Assembly: GCA_963383645.1 (NCBI GenBank)
Contig: OY726564.1
Span: forward strand, 110,010,540-110,074,539
Source of the DNA: Muscardinus avellanarius
Taxonomy: Eukaryota; Chordata; Mammalia; Rodentia; Gliridae
Length of the DNA: 64,000 bases
Direction of reading: 5' to 3'
Shown here: one piece after another, positions 1 through 12,925 of the stretch
Layout: every line of letters starts with the position of its first letter
Numbering within the stretch: position 1 is the first letter of the stretch
The notes under the pieces: generated by a model
Told to the model about the DNA's origin: nothing
Databases searched by the model: none
What the model saw: the letters and a program-made list of their open reading frames with translations, nothing else
Made by a program: the position numbers and the translations under genes

Positions 1-2249
1 AATCCGTCCACAGCATCTGTCTGCTTGTCAGGGTGGCAAGACGACAGAAACCTGGAAATATTGGTTTGTTTTTTATTTTCTCCACCAGCTGCCATGAATC
101 TAGACCGTATCGATAGGGCTGGCCCTAAGAAAACTGGGAAGTAGGTGACAAGTGTACTTCATCCTTCATTTCAGCATCACGTTTTCTGTTTCGTAAATTC
201 CCCTCAAACTTCTAAACCCCTACACTAGGTTACATTCCATAGGGCTTTGGCCTAATCTTCTGAGTTATCAAGGCTCATGAGAGAATACGCCTGGTATAAA
301 AAACTGATAAAAATATAAAACTGATAAAAATATAAAATGTGCTATTTCTAGCTCATAGTTACTAAGTTAAAGAAATTTACCTGGTGGTAAAATTTAGAAG
401 ACTGTGATGAGTCACTGGAGAATCATTTTCTTGTTTGTTTGTTTGTTTAATGCTTTCATTGGTACAATGTAATCAGATATCATGATGAAATCCAAAGTGA
501 TACCAACATCCATGCACAGAGTGATTAGGGTCATTATCTCTGTAGCCTTGTTTTTGAAGACCTCCCTTCGAAATCAGTCAAACCCTTGGTCTCCTTAAAC
601 TGGTTGTACCTGTAGCTTTGACCGAGAACTGCCACCCCAATTAGTTTCAGAAGGTGTTCCATTCACAATCTCAGACAGGATCAGGCTTTAATTTAAATAA
701 ATCTCATTCTAGAAAAGCCTTACCCACATCTCAATAAACCCCCAAATCAGAGCATGCCCGTGGCCTTTGAAATTTTCCTCTAACATTCCATGAGAAAAGC
801 CCCAAGCAGCTCCCTGTGACTCTCATCGCAGCCCTGTCATGGGCCAGGGGAATCCGAGTCCTCTCCAGTGGCTTCTCCTCTCTCCCTCTTATTTTATAGG
901 CAAATCGTTCTGGGAAAAGGAAGTTGGGCAAGAAACCTAGGGAACAATTGAGCAGCTATAATTCTTTCCTTGCTCAAAAGAAACTGTGCAGAAACAAAAA
1001 CAAATTCAATGTTAATTTGCTAAACTGCTTTGGGGAAGAAGATAATCAAATGAGTAGAAATGTAATCCATATTTCACTTCTATAGTGCCTTTCCCAGCAG
1101 CAAGAAGGAACATTTCCCATCACCCTGGAGCATTAAAAGGGAACCCTCTGTTAAAAACTAAGAGATGAGGAGCCAGAGAATAAGCAAATGATTTAACTTG
1201 CAGTCCCTACTCAACAGAAAGAAAGGAGCCATCACTGCATGGGACTATTAAAAGGGAGGCATGCATCTGAAGATTCTACACAAGACCGAGCCAAGAATCG
1301 GGAGCCCTGGCCAGGTTCTGAGGTCTGTTTCAGGTAGAGGAGAAAGAGGAAAAGTTGGTATTTCAAATATGAGCGTCAAATAAATTGGAGCACAATAGGA
1401 ACTGGTGAAGCGGCAGCAAGGGGGGCTCCAGAGATAAACAAAGCATAACACAGAATGGCAGATAACAGAGACAGAATGATCCTATTACCAAGACCAGACT
1501 CAAAAACTGATTATAGCAAGGACATATTGCCAAGGTGCTGAGCTGTGCTCTGGCGTCCTGCCCCTGGACTGGGGCTCAGGGCCCCTATGTCCTAGCCCTA
1601 GCTCTAACTTAGAGCACAACCAAGAAGAACATATGTTTGTTCCTGAGCCCCTATATCTCCAAACAAGAACACACAGCTACCTCTTTTCAGAAATTCTTTG
1701 AAGGTCATTGAAGTCATAGAAAAAGAGGTCATGGCAAAAGCATTCCTCTCTACCACACAGCTCTACTTCCAACCCAAATTTCATGCCTGTAGTGACCTCT
1801 CCACGAACAGTGGGAACTGATACACACATTATCTCTATTTGATTTATGTCACCTCTACCAGCAGATCTACCTCTTTAAGATTAACTTTCTAAAGCTAAAG
1901 ATTTCTTCTGTGCCACAAGAACAGAAGGGCCATTGAAAGGGAATCTGTAGAGGTGACTGGGGTAGGTCAGCCTGCAAGAACCTTAACCCCTGAGTCTTAC
2001 ACAAGTCCATAAGTTGCAAATAGAAAATCGAGCTATTCCATGGTTGCTAATTGCTGATTTTCTTCTCCCTGGCTTATTTATTTTTGCAAACCCTACCTCA
2101 GGAGAAAGTAACCTGAAGGTCAGAGGTGACTCAGAAACAAAGAGATGACAGAAGTAGGATAGGTGGACCTAGATTAGCAGGTCTCTGCCAGTGGATCCCG
2201 AGGCATCCAAACTGAGCTAAATATAAGTCATTCATTTATTGTTCTTTTT

Positions 2250-2266
2250 AAAAAAGATTACCTGAT
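2250..2266. repeat. target-site duplication, left copy
   Basis: A 17-nt direct repeat identical to 3155-3171, bracketing the inverted L1. Its A-rich start fits an L1 endonuclease site. Confidence 0.9.
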
Positions 2267-3154
2267 ATAATTTTGTTCTTCTTTATGGATGAATAGAATT
2301 CCATTGTGTGTATTTCCCACAGTTTTGCTATCCATTCATCTGTTGATGGTGGTCTGGGTTGGTTCCATATTTTGGCTATTACAAATTGTGCTGCTATGAA
2401 CATAGGTATGCATATGTTACTGTATTTCTCTGACTTCAACCTCTTTGGAAAGATACCCAGGAGTGGTATAGCTGGATCATATGGTGGATCTATTCCCACC
2501 TTTCTTAGGAATCTCCACACAGATCTCCATAGTGGCTGAACTAGTTTGCACTCCCACCAACAGTGTAAAAGAGTTCCTCTTTCCCCACATCCTCGCCAGC
2601 ATTTGTTGTTGTTTGATTTCTTTATGCTTGCCACTCTGACTGGTGTTAGATGGAATCTCAGTGTAGTTTTGATTTGCATCTCCCTGATGGCCAGTGATGA
2701 AGAACATCTTTTCATGTATCTATTGGCCCTTTGTATCTCTTCTTTTGTGAAGTGTCTATTTAGTTCATTTGCCCAGATGGAAAACCCTAGAGAACATTAT
2801 GTTAAGTGAGATCAGCCAAGCACAGAAGGAGAAGATACATATGTTTCCTCTAATATGCCCAAACTAGGAAACACAAAGGATACCAGTGGGACTCCAGATA
2901 ATGGAGGGGAAATACTAGCTAAGTTTGAATGGAAAGATAGGGGAGGAGGAAGGCTGATCTTGAATAATGAGGGTCTACACCTGAACATGTGTAAAATTAT
3001 GAATAAGACATGGTTAACCTGGACAACCATTGGTTGGAGGGGGGAAGGGAAAACGGGGGCGGGGGGGAGAGGGCACCAAATATAGTTTAAATGTATACTA
3101 TTTATGTTCAATAAAAAATTGTTAAAAATAAAAAAATAAAATAAAATAAATAAT

Positions 3155-3171
3155 AAAAAAGATTACCTGAT
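3155..3171. repeat. target-site duplication, right copy
   Basis: Identical to 2250-2266 and follows the A-rich tail. The leading A-run could partly belong to the tail. Confidence 0.88.
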
Positions 3172-3689
3172 GCTCTTCTTTGTGTAACTGTGGTTAGCAA
3201 AGTATGGCAGGTATATCAATTATATACATGTATTTAAGCATTTTGCAGTAAATACACAAGATTTATATATTTAACTTTAAATGATGTCCACAATAACAAC
3301 CTAATAGTAAATGGTTTTAATGCATAAGGTAAACTCTCAGTATGTCCCTATCACACCATCCACATTATGAGACTACAATACAGATTATGTCTTAAAATAA
3401 GGATGTTGCCCCAATTATAGAACCATATAAGAGCACAATATTGTTTACTATTTTTCCTTGATTCAATTTATGCATTAATACCTAATTTGCTTTAATAGAA
3501 AAATACATATTTATAATGACAAGAAAAAAGGATAGAAAGAGATAAAATTTGGGGATGGTATTGCTCTTTACCAAAGTATTTTATTTTTTGCTTAAAATAA
3601 TAATTTTTCTTACAAACCTAAACATACTTTTAACCATATGGACCAGAATTTATATGCCATAGTATTTATCCAAAGGTATTAAAATCTTA

Positions 3690-4480
3690 TATTTACACAA
3701 AAATCTACACATAAATGTCTGTAGCAGCTCTAATCATAATTGCCAAAACTTGGAAGCCCAAAGATGCCCTTCAATAGGTGAACAGAATAACAAACCTGTG
3801 GGCCTATAGGTCTATACCAGACAATGAGATATTATCATCAATAAAGTAAATGAGCTGTCAAGCCATTAAAAGACATGGAAGATGCTTAAATATATATTAT
3901 TGAGAGAAGCCAACCAGAAAAGGCTGTATGATTTCAATCCATGATCTTCTGGAAAAGGCAAAATTATGGAGATAGTAAACAGATGAGTGTTTGCCATGGG
4001 AGTAGGGTGGTAGTGAGGGTAATGGCAGTATAATGGGCAGAGTGCAAAGGATTTTTGTGTGTGTGGTATTGAGGATTGAAACCAGGGGCATTGTATCTCC
4101 AAGCTACACCCCCAGCCCTATATTTTATTCTTTATTTTTTAAACAGGGTCTCACTAAGTTGTGGATGATCTCACTAAGTAGCTAAGGCTGGCCACGAACC
4201 TGGATTCTCCTGTCTTAGCCTCCCAAGTACTGGGATTTCAAGCATGTGTCACCATGCCCAGCCAGTAGAGAGCATTTTTAAGGCAGTGAAAATGTTTGTA
4301 TAATGCTATTTATCCAAACCCATATAATGTACAACACTAAGAGTGAATTCTGATGTATATAGTAAACCGAGAATGAACCCTCCCTAAGGTTCAGAATTAT
4401 GAACCAAATATGGAAAAATGTGCCATTCTTTGAATGAAAGCTTAAAAAAAATCCGCAAAAACAAATTATATGGACTCTAG
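3690..4480 (+). mobile_element. old L1 ORF2 end / 3' UTR, interrupted by a SINE
   Basis: The sequence resembles the end of L1 ORF2 (one-by-one tail region with 'aaaatctacacataaatgt' and 'gcccttcaataggtg') and then its 3' UTR, heavily mutated. An antisense SINE at 4054-4263 splits it. Limits are approximate. Confidence 0.55.
4054..4263 (-). mobile_element. B1-ID SINE
   Basis: On the plus strand the ID-type part comes first (gattgaaaccaggggcattg, ctacacccccagccc) and the 7SL-derived part ends caccatgcccagcc. The element is therefore in reverse orientation. Confidence 0.85.
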
Positions 4481-5207
4481 TCTAACTTTTGCTAGCCTAA
4501 AATAAGGTGGCTTTGTGCACAGAAAGTTCCAGTTTTCTCAGTGGAAGAATAATAATGAATAGTCTGTCTCTTTCTATACACACATGCATACATACTCCAA
4601 GTACACACAGCATATTGAATAAGTAGCTTCATTGACTGACCTATACTAAATTTTTAAGAATGTTATTTAAAATGAAATAAAGAAGTTTTGCTTTAATTTA
4701 AAGTAAAATACAAAAAGTATACATGTAACATTCTCCCACATATTCACTCTATTAGACCTAACTTGTTACAAATATCATTTCTCAATTATTCACAGTGATA
4801 AAAATTAAAGTATGAATATGTATATGTGGAGGAGGAAAAGATGGAAGAAAGAACTCGGGCTTCCCCATGGGTCTTCATTTTAGAAGGTTAATATCCTATT
4901 CAATTTTATATTAGAATATTTGGTCTTGATAAGCTATAGTTGAAAACAAACCTCAATAACCACTACAACTTTATATTTATGAGTATCCATCGCTTGTGTT
5001 TCATCTCAGTCAGAATGTATACTTATATTAAATAAGCCAATGAGATATTTATACGTTATGTTTGCCTTGGACTTAAAATAAGTTTAAAACGTTAAAAGAA
5101 GAAAGTATGCATTTCTAGTTAGCTTAATCTATTTAGAAGTTATATTAAAAATAGTCTTAATATTAAAGCCAGGAATCTAAAAGAAATCCTATTTTTTATT
5201 TATTTAT

Positions 5208-5420
5208 TTATTTTTTTTGCGGATCTTGGGATGGAACCCAGGGGCATTTGACCTCCTAACTACACCCCCTGCCCAATTTTTTATTCTTTATTTTAAAACA
5301 GGGTCTCACTGAGTTGTGAGGGCCCTCACTAAGTAGCTGAGGCTGTCCATGAACCGTGATCATCCTGTCTCAGCCTCCCAAATGCTGGGATTACAAGCGT
5401 GTGCCGCCACCACACCCAGC
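5208..5420 (-). mobile_element. B1-ID SINE
   Basis: Reverse copy: T-rich tail, ID part (ggaacccaggggcatttgac), then B1 part ending caccacacccagctc. Confidence 0.85.
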
Positions 5421-5429
5421 TCAGAAATC

Positions 5430-6080
5430 CTATCTTGAATGAAAGGCAGAGAGAAAAGAAATTTATTCTTGGATATTTGACATGATCGTCTCTGCCAGGA
5501 ATGATCATCACTGCTGGGATCATTACTCTATTCCAAATCCATGCCTCATTTGTCCTACTTTGTATTACTAAGGATGGGCCGTGTAGACATTCCTCTTTTG
5601 CCCAGTAGCATGACATCATGTTCCTTCTGTAGACAGTGGTGGCTAAAGTCGGGCACCTCTTCCCTCCTGTGTACTTTCCTGCCCTTGCTCCCATATCACC
5701 TGGTGTGGAGCCCTATATGGGTAGCCAGTGGTGCTCCCACCTAGTGAGGTTGGGTGATCCTCTCCACCTATCAGTAGGTTCTACCAGCACCCAGCTGGCT
5801 TCCCAGCAGTTCTCACTGAACTCAGTGGGTGTCTGTCTATGAGCTCCATCAGTGCCAAGGAATGGCTTCCCAGAAGTTTCAGCTGTATCCAGCCAGTGGC
5901 AGCCTTCCAGCAAGACCCAGCAGCTCCTCACAATGGTGCTGTGTACAGAGCTTTGATCAGTACCCATTGGGCATTTCTTGTCTGCCATATCCCTCCTGTG
6001 GAAGCTCAGCAAACTTATTTGCCTACCCTCCTTGACAGCATTGAATCTCAGCTCTGGGTGAGATGCCTTATACATTTTTA
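5430..6080. other. unassigned GC-richer block
   Basis: More GC-rich than its surroundings, with several overlapping open frames on both strands, none of which resembles a protein I know. It lies between a SINE and an LTR-like remnant and may be part of an older LTR element or a decayed gene copy. Confidence 0.3.
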
Positions 6081-6084
6081 TGCC

Positions 6085-6460
6085 GTGTTTTAGTGCTGCT
6101 GTTATCATTTGAATTGAAAATGTTTCCCAGACTTCATGTGGTAGATAAGGTAGCCATGTTGGGGGAGGGACTTGGTGAAGGATGGCTGGAGGTGCGGGAG
6201 GGTACAGTGTTTCGCAGTCCAGCTGCTGCAGCTTCTTGCTTTTCTCAGGCCCCTGCCTCCAAGAGCTGATAACAAGCTCTTTCTCCTTCTGCTCCCTGTA
6301 GTTACGTCCTGAGGGTCTGTCGCCCTGGATCCTGCTTCAAAGCCGATCTAACATGGACTGAAATCTCCAAAACCATAGCAAATAAATCCTTCCTCTTCTA
6401 ACTTGTGGTCATCAGGTATATGAGGTCTCACTGCTGAGAATATTGACTGAAACAGATGCT
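6085..6460 (+). mobile_element. MaLR-like solo LTR remnant
   Basis: It has the general layout of MST/MLT-type LTRs: 'atcatttgaattgaaaatgt' near the start, a purine-rich 'gggggagggacttggtgaag' block, and an end with 'agcaaataaatccttcctc' and 'gagaatattgactgaaac'. The subfamily is not assigned. Confidence 0.45.
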
Positions 6461-6504
6461 CTTTCATCAGTCATAAAAAGTAAGGGTTGAACTATTCTTC
6501 TATC

Positions 6505-7080
6505 CTTTTTTAGTGTGTTTTTATTGGTGCATTATAGTCTCACATCATAATGTAAATCATGTTGACGATGAACACAGGCACACAGCACTTGGTGGACCAA
6601 TTTTTCCCTTTCCAATAGAGTTCTGATATTGGCACTGCTAATATTCACATATGTACACATAGTCGATAGTAGTATTTCCATTAATGAACCTCAGTCTTCC
6701 TCCTCCTCTTCCCTTAGTCCATCTCCCTGGCTCTGCTGAGCTTTCTTCTCTATTATCTGGAGTCTCTCTTGTATCCCAATGACTCCCTAGTTTGTGCATA
6801 TTAAAGAAATCATAGGAGTCTTCAGTTTGTGACTGACTAATCTCATTAAACATGTTTTCTAGCTCCTTCCATTTTCTTGCAAAGGACATAAAGTTGTTCT
6901 TCTTTATGGCTGAGAAGAATGCCATTGTATGTATTTCCCATAATTTGGTAGTCCATTCATCCTTGATGAACACCTAGGTTGGTTCCATGATTTGACTACT
7001 GTGAATTGTGTTGCTATGAACATGGGTATGCATATATTATGGCAGTTTTATGGTTTCAAACTCTTTGGAAAGATACCAGC
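6505..7080 (-). mobile_element. L1 3' end and ORF2 tail, antisense
   Basis: It begins with the L1 end in reverse (ttattggtgcattatagtct). The minus strand then encodes the ORF2 tail ([20 protein letters not shown]) and Met-Phe-Asn-Glu-Ile-Ser near the end. Frames are decayed. Confidence 0.85.
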
Positions 7081-8610
7081 TCTTTTTACCTCTTAGGACT
7101 TAATTCCTGTTGCCAGTTAATAACAGCAATGTTGTTCAATAACAGTTAAATTTTCCCTTTTCTAAATATTATGTTCTGATAATAATTAGACACAGGAATG
7201 CACTAGGAGTAGTACTGGGGAGTCAGTTCACGGGGATGGTTTCTGGGGATCATTTTTGTTGTGTCTGGGCTTGAGGATGATACTCAGGTCTTTGTTAATA
7301 GAAAATGGGATGATAATGATCTGTGGCATGTAGTGCCATCACACTTGATCCAGCTGTCACTTTGATTAATTGTAATGAAGGGAAGAGTCAACTAAAACAA
7401 CAGTTCAAGCAGCTGCTGTCTTAACTGTGGGTGCCCTGCACACCACTGGCTAAGCTTATCCCAGTAGCAAAAGAAAACAAAAGCCCACTGAAGGCAGGGA
7501 CAGAAGCCCTTCCTCCTGCGCTCAGAAAGTGCTTGAAAAACATGGTTGGCAAAAAATAAATATAATAAAACTCAGCTCTGGTATTACAATAAGTGAGAAT
7601 CATAGACTTGGAGCTGAAAGTCAACATACTGATATATCACTGGGATATCTTCTAAAAGGGGAATGAAAAGAAATATAAAGGGAGAAAGGTGAGGGAACTT
7701 TCATGGGTATGGGGTCAATCTGGTGCTGGAATATACTACAAAATCCAAGTGTATCTCACAAGAATATTGTTATAAGGTAATCTCTCTGCTTCCTACTTGA
7801 AGATCACCAAGACAGAAAAATATAAAACATATCAATACCCCAAACTCCCACTGGGAGTTGGAATCTAAAGGGATTTCCGCTTGATTGCAAAATGTGATTG
7901 GGTAAAATAGCTAAAGCATGTACTTTTTTTCTGGAAAACGAGGATAAAGAATAGGACTATTCTAAAGGAAAGAAACAGGTAATTTTTTTAATTTTTCCGA
8001 CAGTCACCTCCCTTCTAAAAAGTCAAACAAGTCATTCTTTTTTCATTTCTTGACCCCTGTAAATGGGAACATTGAGAACAGATTTTTTATGGTAGGAGAT
8101 TGGTTCTCTATCCATTATTTCCATCAGTACCACCCTCTCTTTTTCATTTAAAGACTTCATGTCGAGAAGAATAAGAGTCTTGGTGGGGGTTGAATGATGA
8201 TGGAGAACTACCGACAAGAGCCATCGCATCCCTCAATCTCAAATGTCTATAGCGTCCTAAAGGATGCGAGAGGCTCAAGACTCATAAGATAAACTTTCAG
8301 AATAAAATTGTGGAGTGGTTTTACATGGTACTACTCTGTCTTTGTAAACAGTGGAGTGAAGCAATGTGCCCTGGGCTCATTGGCAGTGAAGATAAAGAAA
8401 GGTTGAAAATAAAAGAAAGGCAAATATTTATCAAACAAATACAAACAAAAAGAAAGAACGGATGGAAATTCTGGACAAGTTAGAAATCAAAACCAAAAGC
8501 ATTTAAAGAGGCAAAAGGTTTGGCAAGAGCTATGAGCCTAATAAAGACCAAACCGTCATAAAAAGTAATACACCTAAATATGTAATATCAAATTAGAACA
8601 AGCAAAACCT

Positions 8611-8741
8611 GAGCCTGGTATGGTGGCCCAGGTCTTCTGTAATCCTAGTACTTGGGAGGATGAGACAGGAGGATTGCAGGTTTATCACCAGATTCAGCAA
8701 TTTAATTCACCCTCAGCAATTGAGTGAGATCCTATTTCAAA

Positions 8742-8784
<43 letters not shown>

Positions 8785-8838
8785 AAAATAGGGCCAAGGG
8801 TGTAGCTCAGAGGTAGAATGCCCATAATCCCCGGTACT

Positions 8839-8880
<42 letters not shown>
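8611..8880 (+). mobile_element. B1-ID SINE with AAAT and CA expansions
   Basis: The B1 part (tggtatggtggcccaggtct, gatgagacaggaggattgca) is followed by an AAAT run at 8739-8786, the ID part (gggtgtagctcagaggtaga) and a CA run at 8840-8881. Confidence 0.85.
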
Positions 8881-8883
<3 letters not shown>

Positions 8884-10589
8884 CAACAAAAAGCAAGTAA
8901 GCAAGTTTGAAATACAAGGAAAACTTGAAAAAGACAACATTCTTGCTCTTACTGGAGCAAGTACACAGAGAAATCTAAGCAAATGGAAGGGAAGTGTAGA
9001 TATTGTGAGGAGAAGAGCAGTCCAAAGTCCCAACCATTGTCATCAGCCCATGTCCAAGAAAGGAGATGCTGTATTCCATCTCCAGAAATCCTGCACAGGA
9101 ATCCTAGGGCTAGGCTACCGACTTGGTCAGAGAAGATACAACTCACTGTCCCAATGTATCCACATGACTGGAAGAACAAAATCCCACTTTAGGAGGAACT
9201 GCATGTTCACCAGCAATTCTTATCTACTGATAAAACTCATCTAGGTCTGACCTTGTGAATTTCTAAAGTAAAAAATAATTAATGTCCTGATTCTCTAAGA
9301 GCTAATCCACTCATTTAGGTAAATTAACATATTAGTGCTTGTTTTTTTCCCCTCAGGTATACTCCATATCTCATTCCATTATCAGCAACAACAACAGCAA
9401 CAAATGGCTTCTACTTCCCAAAGCCATCAACACAGTCCTAGGAGAGCTATAGATCTGTGTTCCTGATGCTGAGGCAGGTTATGCTAGAACCTTTCCTAAA
9501 ATAGGTACAGCTGAAAACAGTTGGAGAGTAAGAATGATTTGATCTCTTGCTGAGATCTGTTGGCCATCAAAACTAACCTTAATTTTCAAGACTAAGGTAT
9601 TCATGATCAGTAGACTAAACTCAACAGGTCATAAACTAGGCAACTAACAGAATGGGAAGCATAGTAATAGACACATTGAGGCCAAAGGGCTGCTCCCTTC
9701 TGCTCCCTTCCCTTCCCTTCTGTCCTTCTGTCCTTTCATCCTCCATTTCTTCTAAACCTCCACATGGTCGAATCTACTTCTAAGGACCTCTTTCTTCATT
9801 GTATCCACTCTAGATTGTATCTGAGGTCAGAATCACACTGACAACTATCTAGCAAATTCTCTGACTTGGATGCCTGGTCAACACAAAACATTCAAAACGA
9901 TTCAAACTTAACATCATGGTCTTCTTTTGGGATTTGGCTATAACACAGACTTCCCATCTAAATAAATGGTACCACTGTTCACCTAAAAACAAAAACAAAG
10001 GAGGAAAAAGAATATGGAAATATTACCTGTTTCTCTCTTTCTTTTAACTCTGGCTCCATTCCTTAGTTGTTTTTATTTTTCAGAACAACAAATATATGCT
10101 TTGGTTTCTGATAATGTTTCTTAGTTTAACTCCAATATATTTTTGTAGTCAAGAGGGAATCCATATAGATTCTCAGGACCAGACTTAAGTTTTGATTTTG
10201 ATAAGAGCTTTCGTATATCTCTGTATTATCAGTATGAGTGGGAAGCAGGGAGAAATTATTTATTCAAGAAAAAGATCATGAACACCACCAGAGAGCCACA
10301 CTTTTATTTACTGGCTTTCAGTTGAGATTCTGTGAGCCAGTCCGGTTGATTAAAGATGGGGTGTTGCAGGAGGTACCAGCCAATGGTTGTTAAGAGTTTA
10401 ATACAAAGTTGGTGGCACATCTTCTATTGCCAGGCATCTGTTAGCTCTCCTCTGTCCATGTATTAATGGAATTCTGGTCATAAGGGGTAGGTAAGAAAGA
10501 GGTAGCTAGAAATACCTACCCCTATGCCCAGAAATTTGAGGGTTTCATATTATGGTATATTTATATATTCAATTGTGATTTATATAAGG

Positions 10590-10825
10590 CTGCAAAAAGA
10601 CTTCTATTTTTTAAAGTATGTAAGGAATCATTGAAGGAATTACTTCCATTGACATTATGTACACATGAGAGAATACCAGTGTAAATCTCTCAATACCCTG
10701 TATGGGGAAGGGGGAAATGGGAAGGGAGCCAGGAGAAAGCCCACCAAGTACTGCCATGCCACCATCACTATGAACTTCATTATGATGTGAGACTATAACA
10801 CACCAATAAAAGTATAAGAAAACAA
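10590..10825 (+). mobile_element. L1 3' UTR fragment
   Basis: G-rich 3' UTR (ggggaagggggaaatgggaa) followed by the family ending 'tgtgagactataacacacca' and 'aataaaagtataag'. The same ending appears near 12140, 31510 and 35070. Confidence 0.75.
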
Positions 10826-10840
10826 CTACATTAGGATCTA

Positions 10841-11015
10841 GGCATGGTTGTGCACACCTACAATCACAGTACTTGGGAGTCTGAGACAAGAGGAGCACAG
10901 GTTCAAGACCAGCCTCAGCAACTTAGTAAAACCTTGTTTCAACATAAAAAATAAAAAAATAAAAATAAAAAGAGCTGGGGCAGAATGCCACTGGGTTCAG
11001 TCTCTAGTACATAAG
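10841..11015 (+). mobile_element. B1-ID SINE, truncated ID part
   Basis: It starts ggcatggttgtgcacacc, has 'agacaagaggagcacaggtt', a poly-A linker and a short ID remnant. Confidence 0.75.
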
Positions 11016-11929
11016 GGTTCAACTTTCAGATATATCCAAGACCAAACTATATGAGATTTATTAGGTTCTCTGTGTATAAAATTTACTGTATTGCACCAAT
11101 CTGCTGGCTGAAAAGGAAAAGCCAATTTGCATGGCTCCTGTCAGTCACATGCGGTCTGGAAATGCTTATGCATTCCAGATATACTCTGTGTAAACTGGAG
11201 AATCATATTCCATTTCCACTGGTTTGCATGCATACATACAAAACTTGTTTTTTCCCCACAGTGCTACATGAAATAAATAGAGACCTAGAGGCGGTGATCA
11301 CAATTAATCAACTCCTTTTTGAAATTTCACAGCTACGATGGCAAGGGCAATTCTTGCCCCTTGTGTCTAAAGAGGCTGTGAGTTCTCCTTTGTCTTTGAG
11401 GTTGTTCACTTCTAGTCCATGGAGCATTTGAAAGACACACTCAGCAACTGTCATTCAGCACACAGTTTCTGGTACCAACTATGTGCCCAGCCCTCCTCTC
11501 CCCCTACCTAGCTAAGTACTGAGAGATACCAAGTAGAACTCCCAACATAGGGAGTCCAGAGTTTAATGGAAAAGAACAACAAGGAAATAAACAGCTACTG
11601 CCCAGTGTGAAGGCTGCTTTTGTAGAGTCCAGGATAAGTACAATGTCCTATGGAAACAGGATGGAACTTGCCAGGACTTCAGGAAGATGATGTGAGTTGA
11701 AATGAGGAAGGCCTGGGAGGCGTTCAAGAAAGTAGGACATTGTGTGCAAAGTTTATCAAGAACACGCTCAGGGACCTGCAGGAACTCCTGAAGGCTGCAG
11801 TCAGAGGGAGAGCCTGCCCAGAAAATGACTGGAAAAGGCACGAGGAAGAGGCAACAATTCTAATAGGCGATGATACCGTTAGAGTCGCCATTCCTTAAAA
11901 GGGACTTCAGATGAAGTAGGAGAGAGTCC

Positions 11930-12178
11930 AGTGGAGTCAGGGAGGGGTTGAGGGAACATGGGGGTTGGGGAAAAACTTAATGACGGGAACAGTTCAAATA
12001 ATGCTATGTGTGTATGCAAAATTATCAATACCCATCTCAGTAACACGTAGGAGGGAGGGGAGGGAGTGGGGTGGATCCAGAGGGAAACACACCAGTGCTG
12101 GGCACGTGCATGCACCTATCATTCTGAACCTCATGATGTATAATTACAGCACACCAATCAAAGTTTACTTAAAATAAT
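11930..12178 (+). mobile_element. L1 3' UTR fragment
   Basis: The layout matches 10590-10825: 'cttaatgacgggaac', a G-rich block near 12050-12090, then 'gtataattacagcacaccaa' and an A-rich end. Confidence 0.7.
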
Positions 12179-12364
12179 AGTCCACATTCTTGTGTTAATG
12201 TTTGAAGGTGCTTTCTCAGCAAGACAACTTAAAATTGCAGATGAAAGAGCTAAGGTTACATGGTCTAGGGTGCAGAGCCTGCCCCATGCAGTTTGTTTTG
12301 TCCCAGTGCTTAGAAAACACCTGGTACATAGTAGATATTCAATTAACATAAACTGCTACTACTG

Positions 12365-12925
12365 CCTATGGTAGATCACCTCTGAAATGGTCCTCGTGAT
12401 TCATATCTTTATGCAGGTCCCTCCCTTTGAGTATTGGCTAAGATCATTGACTCATTTCTAATGAATAGAATATGCTAGAAATGATGAGTTGTCATAGCCC
12501 CATGTTATAAAAATGCCACGGCTCCCCTCTGGGGCAGTCTACTGTGCATTCCCCCTCTAGAGCTCACAGTTTCTCTCTTGGATCATTAGCTGCCAAGTGA
12601 GTCTAAGACACTCAGACCACTCATGGATAAGCCTACACCTATGTGAGCATGCCCACTGGCAGTACCTATGTGAGTGAGCCTGGATGCAGATCTTTGGAGG
12701 CCTGCCAGAAGCCACACAGGTGAGCTGGGAAGTGAATCATCTGGCTCCCTCTGGAGCCATGGCGGAACTGCTCTCCAGGACCATCGTACCCTCACAAGAG
12801 ACCATGAGCAGGAGACACTCAACTTAGCTGTATCTAGAGTCATCACCCACAGAAACTGTACTGTATGAAACCACTACATTCTGGTATAGTTTTCTACATG
12901 GCAATAGATAATTAATATACTCTCT
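12365..12925 (+). mobile_element. MLT1-like solo LTR
   Basis: It matches the general MLT1 plan: 'gtattggctaagatcattga', 'ttggatcattagctgcca' and the characteristic end with 'ccactacattctggtatag' and 'ggcaatagataattaatat'. A 63-residue-plus open frame across it is not a gene. Confidence 0.55.

Larger units (their letters stand above)
2250..3171. mobile_element. L1 insertion with inverted 5' part (twin priming)
   Basis: From 2267 to about 2775 the plus strand is antisense to L1 ORF2. Read on the minus strand it gives the ORF2 C-terminal region ([20 protein letters not shown] and [20 protein letters not shown]) with 155 codons free of stops. From about 2776 to 3125 the same L1 continues in sense, with the last ORF2 codons and the G-rich 3' UTR, then an A-rich tail. 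The 17-nt sequence aaaaaagattacctgat at 2250-2266 recurs exactly at 3155-3171. Inversion, tail and direct repeat together define a single 5'-inverted retrotransposition. Confidence 0.93.

Noticed and set aside
95..125. XbaI- and ClaI-like words close together (tctaga, atcgat), suggesting vector sequence
   Set aside because: Both are short, the surrounding DNA is ordinary intron, and no vector or linker sequence adjoins them.
8797..8840. tRNA-like A/B box words in the SINE ID parts
   Set aside because: They are pol III promoter remnants of ID-derived SINEs, not true tRNA genes; no cloverleaf gene was found.
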